A DNA stretch of 64,000 nucleotides, from assembly GCA_903887415.1 (NCBI GenBank), contig CAISPO010000012.1:62001-126000 (forward strand), in the 5' to 3' direction. Position numbers and translations under genes: made by a program. How positions within the stretch are numbered: position 1 is the stretch's first letter; every line of letters begins with the position of its first letter. Source of the DNA: an uncultured Bacteroidota bacterium. GTDB taxonomy: Bacteria; Bacteroidota; Bacteroidia; Chitinophagales; Chitinophagaceae. Positions 1 through 8,751 of this stretch are shown in pieces. Under the pieces are notes generated by a model. The model was not told the origin of the DNA and ran no database searches. It worked only from the letters and a program-made list of their open reading frames with translations.

Positions 1-2
1 AA

Positions 3-698
3 AAGGCAGTATCTAAAAAAGATCATGATTTCAAACTCGTTGGGATAGACTTTGAAATACGTATCGACTTCCATACCGCATTGAATACTATGTTCAGTAA
101 TGCCGACCTTAACAAATGCCCCGCATCAAAAGCATTTCTCACAGATCTGTTGGATAGCACTTGCCTCAAAATGACCCACAAAGCGTTCATGAAGTTTTAC
201 AGGAAGAAGCGCACAGAATTTCAGCAGAACAAAACGGAGATAAAACAGGAGCTAGGCGATAAATATAACGGCCTGGAGTACCTCATTACTAACCCGAATA
301 CAACCCGTCCCAGCATTGACCGGAACCCGGCTATGACACGGAACCTTTTGCGTGAAATCACTCCGCTGGATACTTCGGCGGTTTATTTTCTTACCATAGG
401 CATGGCACATTCATTGGCGTGCAACACCTATTCGGTCGTGCACAAGCTATGCCAAAGTGACGTACTTAAGGACAGGGTATTGGTCATGAACCTGCATTGT
501 GAAAACTGTACGTTGAATGGTGCCCCTTTAACTGGTAAGACCATGCTGCGGTTTATGAACGATGAAGATATTGAATCCCGTTTCAGCAAGACAGCAGTCG
601 GCGCTTATACTCTATTCGATTTGTCTCAGTTACCCGATGGGTATTCAGACATAAAGAAGTATGGAGGCCTGCTGCTATTGGCAAAAGGACAGCACTAA
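3..698 (+). CDS. EreA/ChaN-like hypothetical protein, 5'-truncated by window edge
   Basis: The frame is open from base 3 to the TAA at 696-698, and an in-frame TTG at 81 has no sign of being a start, so the N-terminus lies outside the window. The visible part parallels the downstream protein (776-1876): GIDFE here matches GMDFE there, GMAHSLA matches NMAHKRTLA, and MNLHCENC matches IAMTCRNC, in the same order. I therefore read the two as tandem paralogues of the erythromycin-esterase/ChaN-like superfamily. The substrate cannot be told. The CxxC near the C-terminus is shared and could bind metal or form a disulfide. Family placement rests on the neighbour's N-terminal motif, which is missing here. 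Confidence 0.6.
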   Translation, partial: KAVSKKDHDFKLVGIDFEIRIDFHTALNTMFSNADLNKCPASKAFLTDLLDSTCLKMTHKAFMKFYRKKRTEFQQNKTEIKQELGDKYNGLEYLITNPNTTRPSIDRNPAMTRNLLREITPLDTSAVYFLTIGMAHSLACNTYSVVHKLCQSDVLKDRVLVMNLHCENCTLNGAPLTGKTMLRFMNDEDIESRFSKTAVGAYTLFDLSQLPDGYSDIKKYGGLLLLAKGQH

Positions 699-775
699 AC
701 CGCTACCATTGATTTCTGTTCATACTCCGCTATTTTGCATATTTTTAGGTTCAAATACAGAGCCGGAGCCGGGAA

Positions 776-1876
776 ATGAAAAGATTATTGCTACTTACCT
801 CTTTGCTGATTGCGATTCATTGCCATGCGCAGAAATATGGATGCTTTAATCCCTCAGCAGGCAATACCCTGGAACTGTCCGTTGATACCAGCATCAACCT
901 CAGCAAATACGACGCCTTTTTTTTCGGCGAGTTTCATGGCGTATATGGTACATCTGAGGTTAAACTGGCACTGATCAAATACCTCAACACAAACTATGGC
1001 GTCTCCGATGTGTTTATGGAGATAGGCTACAGCGCTGCATATCTGTACAATGAATTCCTTGCAACCGGCGATACCACTTTGTTTACGGCGCCAGTGCTTA
1101 TTTATGCACAGAAGAAACCAAACGTTGATTTCTGGCTGAGCCTTTACACCTACAACAAAACCGCGCAGCACAAAATAACAATAAGGGGAATGGACTTTGA
1201 GCGGGCAGAATTCCTGAAAGTGCTGAAAAAACTGATGCCGAATGATAAGCAAAAGCCGCTGGATATATACACCACACTGGCTTATATAGACACGGTAACC
1301 ATACAGGACATCGGCGTAATTAATAGTGAAGAAATGGTAGCCTACAACAGCCTGTATGAAGATATACGTGATGAAATAGACGCCAACAGGGCTACGTATG
1401 AATCGTATTATGGCGCCAACTTCGCAACTGTGGAGGAGATCATGTTCAATGAAGACACTTATAACGACTACAATAAGCGCAACAAAACGATGTACAGCAA
1501 TATCCTAAAGCAGATAGAGCGCGACAGCATAAAAAAGTTCGTCACCTTCGCGGGGCTGCAGTATGGCAATATGGCTCACAAACGGACACTGGCAGGGATG
1601 TTAAAGAAAAACGACGCCTTTCATGACCGTTTTGTAAACATCGCCATGACCTGCCGCAACTGCTACGACTGGCAACTGAAACCAAAATACCGGCATGCCG
1701 AAAACCGCGCCCCTTATACTTACTACCTCGATAAGAAAATGATGGACGAGATCTACACCAAGTTCTTTAACGCAAACTGCAAATACACACTACTCCCAAC
1801 CCCGGTCATAAAGCATATTATCGTGTCGCGGTTCTCTGACTACATTATATTGATGAAGGACCAAGGGGAGTTTTGA
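776..1876 (+). CDS. Secreted EreA/ChaN-like protein (366 aa)
   Basis: The protein begins with a signal peptide (MKRLLLLTSLLIAIHCHAQ), so it is exported. Near residues 47-85 it has FFFGEFHG followed by a helix and VFMEIGYSAAYLYNEFLATGD, the pattern of the erythromycin esterase/ChaN/TraB-like fold (GE-x-HG, then a buried acidic residue). The C-terminal third has FAGLQYGNMAHKR and a TCRNC CxxC. It lies 77 bp after its upstream paralogue on the same strand, so the two may be co-transcribed. Members of this superfamily include hydrolases and haem- or metal-binding proteins; nothing here says which. The ATG at 776 is chosen because it gives a complete signal peptide. Confidence 0.6.
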   Translation: MKRLLLLTSLLIAIHCHAQKYGCFNPSAGNTLELSVDTSINLSKYDAFFFGEFHGVYGTSEVKLALIKYLNTNYGVSDVFMEIGYSAAYLYNEFLATGDTTLFTAPVLIYAQKKPNVDFWLSLYTYNKTAQHKITIRGMDFERAEFLKVLKKLMPNDKQKPLDIYTTLAYIDTVTIQDIGVINSEEMVAYNSLYEDIRDEIDANRATYESYYGANFATVEEIMFNEDTYNDYNKRNKTMYSNILKQIERDSIKKFVTFAGLQYGNMAHKRTLAGMLKKNDAFHDRFVNIAMTCRNCYDWQLKPKYRHAENRAPYTYYLDKKMMDEIYTKFFNANCKYTLLPTPVIKHIIVSRFSDYIILMKDQGEF

Positions 1877-1950
1877 TTTTTGGACACCTGATAACAAAGT
1901 GGTCAGTACCGCTCCCAGCGGTCGGACCACTGTACGTTTCCGGTCAAAAC

Positions 1951-2385
1951 TCACCGCTCCCGTTTAAACTTATACGTCGTCTTCACAAACCCATTCGCCT
2001 CATAAAATCGATGCGCATCAATACGCTTAAAGCTGGAGGCCACTTCCAGTAATTTATAGTCATCTACGCTTATCCGCTCCAGCAACGCCTCTAACAGCAG
2101 CTTGCCCACACCCTTACTCCTGTACTCAGGTATCACATACATTTCCTGTATCTCATATACAAGCCCGCAGTGGTGCAGTAATATTTGCCCATGGCAACTA
2201 ATGAACCCTATCGCCCTGTCGTCAACTGTTGCCACCAGGTAATGACGATGCGGAGGATACAGGCTTGTTACATAGCATTGCCGCATTTCGCTTTTATCAA
2301 ACTGCTCATCTTCAAGGCCGCAGACGAAATCGTATATCGCATCGAAGTCTGTTATTGTCGCCGGCCTGATGAGTACATTATCCAT
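1951..2385 (-). CDS. GNAT-family N-acetyltransferase
   Basis: This is a 144-residue single-domain GNAT enzyme, which moves an acetyl group from acetyl-CoA to an amine. Motif A is clear: EMYVIPEYRSKGVGKLLLEA, with the pyrophosphate-binding R-x-x-G-x-G at residues 89-94. The N-terminal MDNVLIRPATITDFDAIYDFV is the usual first strand and helix. I use the ATG at 2385; a longer reading starts at TTG 2403 and has less support. It follows atpA on the same strand, but a terminator-like hairpin (2415-2438) separates them, so it probably has its own promoter. The acceptor substrate is unknown. Confidence 0.85.
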   Translation of the reverse strand: MDNVLIRPATITDFDAIYDFVCGLEDEQFDKSEMRQCYVTSLYPPHRHYLVATVDDRAIGFISCHGQILLHHCGLVYEIQEMYVIPEYRSKGVGKLLLEALLERISVDDYKLLEVASSFKRIDAHRFYEANGFVKTTYKFKRER

Positions 2386-2409
2386 AGGTACGTTTACTAC
2401 CAAATGTTA

Positions 2410-2440
2410 AGAAAAAGCCCCCGATTTCTCGAGGGCTTGT
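2410..2440 (-). terminator. Rho-independent terminator after atpA
   Basis: On the minus strand AAGCCCTC pairs with GGGGGCTT (2415-2438, one mismatch) and is followed by a short T run. It lies about 65 bp past the atpA stop and just upstream of the GNAT gene, so it probably ends the ATP synthase transcript. Confidence 0.65.
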
Positions 2441-2450
2441 ATTAACTACT

Positions 2451-2474
2451 GTCATCGTGAGCTTAGCCGAACGG
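2451..2474. repeat. Dispersed intergenic repeat (TCATCCTGAGCGAAGTCGAA type), diverged
   Basis: GTCATCGTGAGCTTAGCCGA resembles the better copies at 11271-11298 and 53611-53638. It is followed by degenerate CTGCCGACTG words up to the atpA stop, similar to the stretch at 5775-5872. Confidence 0.55.
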
Positions 2475-2505
2475 CAGCTGCAAACTGCCGACTGTACACT
2501 GCTGA

Positions 2506-4086
2506 CTAATTCTTAAACTGCGGTATCAGCTCCTGTGCCAGCTTGGTGAGCTTTGCAAGGCCTTCTTCAGGCAGGTTGCCTTTCTTGAATTCCTTAAGCA
2601 CATCGCTATGCTTCAGTTCCATCTGCTGCAGGAAAGTCTCTTCAAATGCTTTTACATTCTTCACAGGTACTTCACGGATCAGGTTGTTGGTACCTAGGTA
2701 TATCATAGCCACTTGCTTCTCTACGCTATATGGGTTGAACTGAAGCTGCTTTAATATTTCCACGTTACGGCCACCCTTATCAATGATGTTCTTTGTAGTA
2801 GCATCGAGGTCACCGCCAAATTTGGAGAAGGCTTCCATTTCACGATATTGCGCCTGGTCCAGTTTCAGTGTACCAGCCACTTTCTTCATCGATTTGATCT
2901 GTGCATTACCACCCACGCGGCTCACGGAGATACCCACGTTGATCGCAGGACGGATACCGGAGTTGAACAGGTTAGACTCAAGGAATATCTGGCCATCGGT
3001 GATCGAGATCACGTTTGTAGGGATGTATGCAGAAACGTCACCAGCCTGTGTTTCAATGATCGGCAGCGCGGTAAGCGATCCTCCACCCTTTACCAGGTGC
3101 CTGATGCTCTCGGGCAGGTCGTTCATTGTTTTAACGATATCATCGTTATTGATCACCTTGGCTGCACGCTCCAGCAAACGGCTATGCAGGTAGAATACAT
3201 CACCCGGATAAGCCTCACGTCCCGGAGGGCGGCGCAGCAGCAGCGACACCTCACGGTAAGCCACAGCCTGCTTGGAAAGATCATCATAAATGATCAGCGC
3301 CGGACGGCCTGTATCACGGAAGAACTCCCCTATTGCAGCACCTGCGAAAGGAGCGTAGAACTGCAGTGGTGCAGGCTCAGAAGCAGAAGCAGCTACTATC
3401 GTAGTATATGGCATAGCGCCATTCTCTTCAAGCGTTTTCATTACCTGTGCCACTGTCGATGCTTTCTGCCCGATAGCTACATAGATACAATACACCGTAT
3501 TACCGGCCGCATGAAATTCTTTTTGGTTGATGATGGCATCCACACAGATGGCGGTTTTACCCGTCTGGCGGTCACCGATCACCAGCTCACGCTGTCCACG
3601 GCCTATCGGGATCATAGCGTCTATCGCCTTGATACCCGTCTGTAGCGGCTCTTTTACCGGCTCACGGAAGATAACGCCCGGTGCTTTACGCTCCAGCGGC
3701 ATTTCATACAGTTCGCCTTGTATCTGGCCTTTGCCGTCTATAGGCTCGCCCAGAGTGTTTACCACGCGGCCTGCCATACCGTTGCCTACCTTGATAGACG
3801 CGATCTTGTTAGTACGCTTCACCTTATCACCCTCTTTGATCGACATATAGTCGCCCATGAGTACCACACCCACATTGTCCTCTTCAAGGTTCAATGCGAT
3901 CGCCTTTACGCCGTTCGCGAATTCAACGAGCTCACCCTGGCGCACGCCATTAAGGCCATATACGCGGGCAATACCATCTCCTATCTGCAATACAGTACCT
4001 ACTTCTTCGAGGGTAGCCGCGTTATCAACGTGGCTCAACTGCTGGCGGAGGATCGCCGATATTTCATCAGGTTTAATATCAACCAT
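2506..4086 (-). CDS. atpA: F1F0 ATP synthase subunit alpha
   Basis: The alpha subunit (526 aa, usual length) carries the non-catalytic nucleotide sites of the F1 hexamer, in the cytoplasm. It has the beta-barrel N-terminal domain (about 25-95), the P-loop GDRQTGKT at 171-178 (the glutamine is typical of alpha, not beta), the [12 protein letters not shown]alker B region and the helical C-terminal domain. It is the last gene of the visible atpB-E-F-H-A cluster. The gamma gene atpG, which usually follows atpA in this phylum, is absent; a GNAT gene and a terminator come next. The ATG at 4086 gives the standard [17 protein letters not shown] start. Confidence 0.98.
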   Translation of the reverse strand: MVDIKPDEISAILRQQLSHVDNAATLEEVGTVLQIGDGIARVYGLNGVRQGELVEFANGVKAIALNLEEDNVGVVLMGDYMSIKEGDKVKRTNKIASIKVGNGMAGRVVNTLGEPIDGKGQIQGELYEMPLERKAPGVIFREPVKEPLQTGIKAIDAMIPIGRGQRELVIGDRQTGKTAICVDAIINQKEFHAAGNTVYCIYVAIGQKASTVAQVMKTLEENGAMPYTTIVAASASEPAPLQFYAPFAGAAIGEFFRDTGRPALIIYDDLSKQAVAYREVSLLLRRPPGREAYPGDVFYLHSRLLERAAKVINNDDIVKTMNDLPESIRHLVKGGGSLTALPIIETQAGDVSAYIPTNVISITDGQIFLESNLFNSGIRPAINVGISVSRVGGNAQIKSMKKVAGTLKLDQAQYREMEAFSKFGGDLDATTKNIIDKGGRNVEILKQLQFNPYSVEKQVAMIYLGTNNLIREVPVKNVKAFEETFLQQMELKHSDVLKEFKKGNLPEEGLAKLTKLAQELIPQFKN

Positions 4087-4087
4087 A

Positions 4088-4163
4088 TCTTATAAATTCA
4101 AAAGTTAAAAGTCAAAAATCAAAAAAATACAGTGCATTGTCAAATTGTCGAATTCGCACATGG
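4088..4163. repeat. A/T-rich intergenic repeat between atpH and atpA
   Basis: The gap holds the words AATTCAAAAGTTAAAAGTC and CAAATTGTCGAATTCGCACA. The first occurs inverted at about 33339-33370 after gldN. Such word-like repeats recur in several gaps of this window and are not coding. Confidence 0.6.
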
Positions 4164-4727
4164 TCACATTTTAGGTACATAGCTCGTATCTATCACCTGG
4201 TTCCTTAGTTCATTCAGGCTCTTCTGCACACTGGCGTCAAACAGCCTGTCTTCCAGTTCCAGCACAAAACCACCTATCAGGCGCTCATCTACCGCTGTTT
4301 TCAGCTCTATCTTATCATTTGGCATAAAGCCCGCCACCTTGGCCGCTATGTTGCTTTTCACTGCTTCCGTCACCGGCACCGCCGTTGTCAGCTTTACTGT
4401 CTTTATGTTCTTCAGCGAATTATATTGCTCAATAAATGCAGGTGCTATCTCCGGCAGGTTTAGTTCACGGCCTTTTGCTACCAGCAGGTTCAGCAATGCC
4501 TGTGTAAACTGGTTGATATTAAAACGCTTCAGCACCTCATTAATAACACTCAGTTTCTTATCAGCGCTGATAATGGGGCTGCGCAGCATCATCCCAAAAT
4601 CACGGCTCTGCGTGCAAATGCTGTTAAGCACCTGCATATCCTGCAACACCGCATCCAGGCAGTTTTTCTCTACTGCCAGGTCCAGCAATGATTTAGCATA
4701 TCTTGAAGCTAAGCGTGGATTTTGCAT
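4164..4727 (-). CDS. atpH: F1F0 ATP synthase subunit delta
   Basis: This 187-residue protein has the delta/OSCP pattern: N-terminal six-helix bundle (ASRYAKSLLDLAVEKNCLDAV) that binds the top of the alpha3-beta3 head, and a C-terminal part with VDERLIGGFVLELEDRLFDASVQKSL, a family hallmark. It joins F1 to the peripheral stalk made by subunit b. It sits between atpF (79-bp gap) and atpA (77-bp gap); both gaps are filled with A/T-rich repeats, unusual for genes made in fixed stoichiometry. The ATG at 4727 is the only good start. Confidence 0.95.
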   Translation of the reverse strand: MQNPRLASRYAKSLLDLAVEKNCLDAVLQDMQVLNSICTQSRDFGMMLRSPIISADKKLSVINEVLKRFNINQFTQALLNLLVAKGRELNLPEIAPAFIEQYNSLKNIKTVKLTTAVPVTEAVKSNIAAKVAGFMPNDKIELKTAVDERLIGGFVLELEDRLFDASVQKSLNELRNQVIDTSYVPKM

Positions 4728-4735
4728 GTTTTCCT

Positions 4736-4806
4736 AATTTGACAATTTGGTAATTCGACAATTCGGCAATGGTGTGCATTTGCACATTAGCTATTTGTCA
4801 AATTGG
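4736..4806. repeat. Intergenic repeat between atpF and atpH
   Basis: The gap consists of near-repeated words (AATTTGACAATTTGGTAATT, CGACAATTCGGCAATG) and a small palindrome TGTGCATTTGCACA at about 4772-4785. It is related to the element at 4088-4163. Confidence 0.6.
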
Positions 4807-5301
4807 CTAATTCAATTTAATATCTTCAGCAAGCATCTTCATATATGCTTCCTGGCCTTCTGCCGCGTCCAGTTGTTTGCGCAGTATTCTGCCGGCTACT
4901 TCTATGGCCATGCTGCCTATTTCGTTCTTCACTTCCGTAAGAGCGGCGTTTTTCTGCTGTGTTATCTGCAGCTGCGCATCTACGATTATCTTGTTGGCTT
5001 CTACCTTCGCCTGGTCTTTCGCCTCATTGATTATACCGTCCTTCATCTCCTTGGCTTCCTTCAGCATAGTAGTCCGCTCTTCACGGGCCTGTACCAGCAG
5101 CTTTTCGTTTTCTGCTTTCAGTTGACTCATTTCGTTTCTTACTCGCTCAGCAGTAGCTATAGAATCAGCTATGCCCTTTTCGCGCTCACCCAGAGAATCA
5201 ACGATAGGCTTCCACGCAAATTTCCTCAGGATCACGAATACCAATAGAAACGCTATCAGCGTCCAAACGAATAAACCGAGTTCCGGCATTAATAGATCCA
5301 T
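4807..5301 (-). CDS. atpF: F1F0 ATP synthase subunit b
   Basis: Subunit b (164 aa) is the peripheral stalk of ATP synthase. One N-terminal membrane helix (about residues 9-28, LGLFVWTLIAFLLVFVILRKF) is followed by the conserved FAWKPI and a long charged coiled coil (about 35-140, ending with the IEVAGRILRKQL motif). It is in operon order between atpE and atpH. The 153-bp gap upstream contains a perfect 13-bp hairpin (5396-5436), which may lower its expression relative to subunit c. A second start, MPELG, lies four codons in; the ATG at 5301 is kept. Confidence 0.96.
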   Translation of the reverse strand: MDLLMPELGLFVWTLIAFLLVFVILRKFAWKPIVDSLGEREKGIADSIATAERVRNEMSQLKAENEKLLVQAREERTTMLKEAKEMKDGIINEAKDQAKVEANKIIVDAQLQITQQKNAALTEVKNEIGSMAIEVAGRILRKQLDAAEGQEAYMKMLAEDIKLN

Positions 5302-5395
5302 TGCAGTATCTGTTTATTGTGTTATTAAATTTATTACTTACAAACTAAAAGAAACCAGGAGGTTTTGGCCTTTAATTTTTGAATTTTGAATTTAA

Positions 5396-5436
5396 AATAA
5401 CTGCATCCTCTGCCCTCTGCGTTGGATGCAGTTATT
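5396..5436 (-). terminator. Attenuator-like 13-bp hairpin between atpE and atpF
   Basis: AATAACTGCATCC (5396-5408) and GGATGCAGTTATT (5424-5436) form a perfect 13-bp stem with a 15-nt loop. On the minus strand it is followed by TTTTAAATT. It lies 18 bp after the atpE stop and inside the operon, so it may end part of the transcripts or protect the 3' end of atpE mRNA; subunit c is needed in many copies per complex. Confidence 0.6.
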
Positions 5437-5454
5437 ACTTTCTTGGCCCGGCTA

Positions 5455-5721
<267 letters not shown>

Positions 5722-5774
5722 TTAAAAAAAACGATAAAAATATTTTCAAAAACTATTATTCTCTTTACTCACTC

Positions 5775-5872
5775 GCTGCCAACTGCCCCTGCCTTCTGCG
5801 CTCTAACCGGCCTCCTGCCCCGGCGAACTGCCTTCTGCCCCTGCCTCCTGCCGACTGTAAACTGCCGACTAC
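5775..5872. repeat. Degenerate CTGCC-word repeat between atpB and atpE
   Basis: The stretch repeats variants of CTGCCTTCTGCC, CTGCCGACTG and AACTGCCGACT. Similar words (CTGCAAACTGCCGACTG) occur next to the atpA stop at 2476-2506. It lies within the 166-bp spacer of an operon and shows no reading frame. Confidence 0.6.
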
Positions 5873-7024
5873 TTAATGCCCCATTACCGATTCACTCAGT
5901 TCCACATGGTCATGATCATGGTCTCCCTCTATTGCCTGCCCTATGAACACCGCCGTAAGGTTAGCAAATATGAATGCCTGTATCACTGCCACCAGCAGTT
6001 CCAGCATGAACATGAAAATTGAGAACGCAAGGGACACGGGCACAAATCCCCAACCCACATATACATTCATCAGTCCAAAGATGAATATCAGGCAAATCAC
6101 GCTCAGTATCACGATGTGGCCAGCAAGCATGTTTGCAAAAAGACGTATCATTAACGCTACCGGCTTAATGCACAGCGACATTACCTCTATCAGCACCAGC
6201 AGGCACTTTACGAGAAATGGCACATTTGGCGGATTCAGCAGATGGCCCCAGAAATGCTTATTGCTGTTGGCCATCATTACGATGAAGGCTATCAGCGCCA
6301 GGCAGGCAGTCACTGCTATATTACCGGTGAAGTTTGCGCCGCCGGGCAGCAAGCCCAGCAGGTTGTTGATCCAGATAAAGAAAAATATCGTCAGCAGCAA
6401 CGGCATGAACCGCTTATACTTGTGCCCAAGGTTTGGACGCGCTACTTCGTCCCTGATAAATATGATGATCACTTCCAGGCCATTCTGGAAACCTTTAGGC
6501 GCACCCTTAGTTTTATACTTCTTTGCTGCCGAAGTCATTGCCCACAATAATATCACAACACCGATTAGCATGCTCAGCACATTCTTGGTCAGCGAAAAGT
6601 CATATACTTTAGAGCCATCGGTCGCCAGTATCTTTTCCTTCATTACCTTCTCTATGTAAAGGCCCTCGTATTCATTGCTTATCTTCTTGCCGTCTGCATC
6701 CTTATGCCACTCTTCAAAATGAGATGCTGAAAATACTTTAAGGCCCTGGCCCTGTACATATACTATTACAGGCAGCGGGAATGCAACCGGTTTTTCCTCA
6801 CCATTCTCTTTCTTCAGGCTGAACAGGTGCCACTCGTGCGAATCGGACACGTGGCCAAAAACTAATTCTGTTATATTTATGCCTTTTTTCTCTTCGTGGG
6901 CAGGTGCTACGCCTTCAGCCGGTGCATTTTCGTGATTTCCCGCAGCCTGGGCAAACGAAGAATTCACGATGCCAGACAGCCCGAAAACCAATATGAATAA
7001 GGAAAGGAGACGTTTACAACTCAT
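5873..7024 (-). CDS. atpB: F1F0 ATP synthase subunit a, long Bacteroidota form
   Basis: Subunit a forms the proton half-channels next to the c-ring. The protein is 383 aa, longer than the roughly 250-270 of most bacteria: a signal-like N-terminus (1-26, ending SFAQA) and an extramembrane segment up to about residue 145 precede the membrane core. The essential arginine is Arg294 in PVALMIRLFANMLAGH. A His-rich tail (DHDHDHVE) ends the protein. The extension is usual for this phylum. It is the first gene of the cluster; a TATCTTTG promoter box lies about 20 bp before its ATG. Confidence 0.97.
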   Translation of the reverse strand: MSCKRLLSLFILVFGLSGIVNSSFAQAAGNHENAPAEGVAPAHEEKKGINITELVFGHVSDSHEWHLFSLKKENGEEKPVAFPLPVIVYVQGQGLKVFSASHFEEWHKDADGKKISNEYEGLYIEKVMKEKILATDGSKVYDFSLTKNVLSMLIGVVILLWAMTSAAKKYKTKGAPKGFQNGLEVIIIFIRDEVARPNLGHKYKRFMPLLLTIFFFIWINNLLGLLPGGANFTGNIAVTACLALIAFIVMMANSNKHFWGHLLNPPNVPFLVKCLLVLIEVMSLCIKPVALMIRLFANMLAGHIVILSVICLIFIFGLMNVYVGWGFVPVSLAFSIFMFMLELLVAVIQAFIFANLTAVFIGQAIEGDHDHDHVELSESVMGH

Positions 7025-7044
7025 TACCGCTCTGAAATTTTGCG

Positions 7045-7074
7045 CAAAGATATGAGTTTTATCTTCAAAAAAAA
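7045..7074 (-). promoter_or_regulatory. Promoter of the atpBEFHA operon
   Basis: On the minus strand a perfect TAnnTTTG box (TATCTTTG, 7052-7045) lies 20 bp upstream of the atpB ATG. The upstream element is T-rich (TTTTTTTTG, 7074-7066); a T-tract 18 bp away could act as the -33 box, but a clean TTTG at 19-21 bp is missing. The rest of the gap 7075-7253 shows nothing I can name. Confidence 0.6.
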
Positions 7075-7253
7075 GTTCTTTTTGGGGTAGAATCTAACTG
7101 TATTCACCCCTTTTGCCAGTAATAGCATTGATACAGTTCGGGGCTTCATGGCGCCTTTTTGGGTCATGAGACACTCGAGTAGCTAAATATAATAAAACAG
7201 ACAAATACGACTAACCGATAACGATAGTAGTAATGTGGACAATGAGTGCCGCG

Positions 7254-7318
7254 AAACACCTCCCCTCCTCTTTTTAGGAGGGGACGACCGTTGCTGGCAA
7301 CGGTCTGGGGTGGTTGAC
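7254..7318. repeat. Structured intergenic element with two hairpins
   Basis: CCCCTCCT (7262-7269) pairs with AGGAGGGG (7276-7283), and GACCGTTG (7286-7293) pairs with CAACGGTC (7298-7305) across CTGG. Elements of this kind (AGGAGGGG next to a GACCGTTG-type hairpin and GGGGTGGTT) are, from memory, dispersed in Chitinophagales genomes. It lies between the divergent atpB and acyltransferase genes. Confidence 0.55.
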
Positions 7319-7350
7319 GCGCGCAAAACTAGTAACACAACAGCCCATAG

Positions 7351-8583
7351 ATGTTTTATATAAAATCGCAATCGTTACTTACTTTTACCCACCACATGCT
7401 CACCAGCTTCTACAACAAATTCCGCCGCATAACCACCAACCAGCTCTATTTCCCAGAGATAGACGGTATCCGGTTCCTGGCCATAATGCTCGTGATCCTG
7501 TTCCATACACATGGGTACTTCGCCGCCAAAACCACCCTTCACTTTACCGATGACCCCACCGGCTACCACATCCTCAATACGCTCTTCATCAATGGAGACA
7601 GGGGCGTAGAACTTTTCTTTGTGCTCAGCGGCTTCATACTGTGCCTCCCCTTCGCGCACCATTATATAAACAATGGCAAGAAGGTACTGCTCAAAAAATA
7701 CTACCTCCGCCGCGTTACCCGGCTGGAGCCGCCTTACTTTATCGCCATGACCGGCATCTTCCTCATGCAACTGGCCATGCACCTGAAGCCGGTGGGCGTA
7801 CTCGTGCCGCACTGGCTGGCATCCCTTGGCTATGCCCACGATCTTATTTACCACCAGACCCCAATGCTAACCGTAGTGGCCTGGTCGCTGGAGATAGAGA
7901 TACAGTTTTACCTCCTCGCCCCGCTGCTGTTCAGCCTGCTGGCCCTACCCCGGTTCAGCCGCCGGGCTATACTTATTGTTGCCACCATAGGCATCATCAT
8001 TGCCCAGTGGTGCTACCCGCCACTCTTTCTCAGCATCTACGGCTTTGCCCAGTATTTCTTTATCGGCATCCTCCTGGCCGATCTCTATGTAAGCGACGCC
8101 GCTGCCGCCCTGGTAAATAAAAAATGGGTTGCCCCGCTTGCCACGCTCTGCCTCATAGCCATTATATACCTTCCCATTAAGGACGAGCTTATTTCGCCGG
8201 CAGCATTGTTTACAGCCCGCATATGCTTCCCCTTCCTGCTCATGCTTTTCTACTTCGCGGTGCTGAAGAACAGCGCCCTCAAAAAAGTATTCAGCTATAA
8301 GTTCATCCCCATCATCGGCGGCATGTGCTATTCTATATACCTGCTCCACTACACCATCATCTCTATGCTTGGCCGCTTCACCCTGCGCCTGCACATCACC
8401 GGCTATTACCTTCCTAACCTCCTCCTCCAGTTCCTCCTCCTCGGCATACCCGTTATCCTTATCTCCTCCATATTCTACTTCTACATAGAGCGCCCATTCA
8501 TGTCCAGGAAATGGGTAGATAAACTAAGCCGGAAAGACAAGCACGATGAAATGGCGAATATGGAAAGTGAACTAAAACCTTAA
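7351..8583 (+). CDS. Acyltransferase 3 family membrane protein
   Basis: This 410-residue integral membrane protein belongs to the acyltransferase-3 (OafA/YrhL-like) family, which moves acetyl or other acyl groups to sugars of the cell surface. The N-terminal YFPEIDGIRFLAIMLVILFHTHGYF contains the conserved R and H, and FFVLSGFILC is the second family motif. About ten hydrophobic segments follow and the protein ends in a charged tail. An alternative ATG lies at 7396 (MLTSFYNKF). No partner glycosyltransferase is nearby, so the acceptor is unknown. A degraded copy of its 3' end lies 170 bp downstream (8752-8849). Confidence 0.88.
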   Translation: MFYIKSQSLLTFTHHMLTSFYNKFRRITTNQLYFPEIDGIRFLAIMLVILFHTHGYFAAKTTLHFTDDPTGYHILNTLFINGDRGVELFFVLSGFILCLPFAHHYINNGKKVLLKKYYLRRVTRLEPPYFIAMTGIFLMQLAMHLKPVGVLVPHWLASLGYAHDLIYHQTPMLTVVAWSLEIEIQFYLLAPLLFSLLALPRFSRRAILIVATIGIIIAQWCYPPLFLSIYGFAQYFFIGILLADLYVSDAAAALVNKKWVAPLATLCLIAIIYLPIKDELISPAALFTARICFPFLLMLFYFAVLKNSALKKVFSYKFIPIIGGMCYSIYLLHYTIISMLGRFTLRLHITGYYLPNLLLQFLLLGIPVILISSIFYFYIERPFMSRKWVDKLSRKDKHDEMANMESELKP

Positions 8584-8751
8584 AAATATTACCCGCCATA
8601 GGTACCCTAATAAACATAGTTTTGGCGACTAATAATTTTAAATCTCACAATAACCTTTGTTCAAGTAGTGATCTTTCCTGAGTGTTGAACAGATGTTAAA
8701 TAGATGGTTCCCCGGAACAAGGTCCCGATTTTTCGTCGGGAGGGTCAGGGG

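Noticed and set aside
2848-3645. Long open frame on the plus strand (265 codons) within atpA
   Set aside because: It is antisense to atpA, has no family-like features, and atpA is certain.
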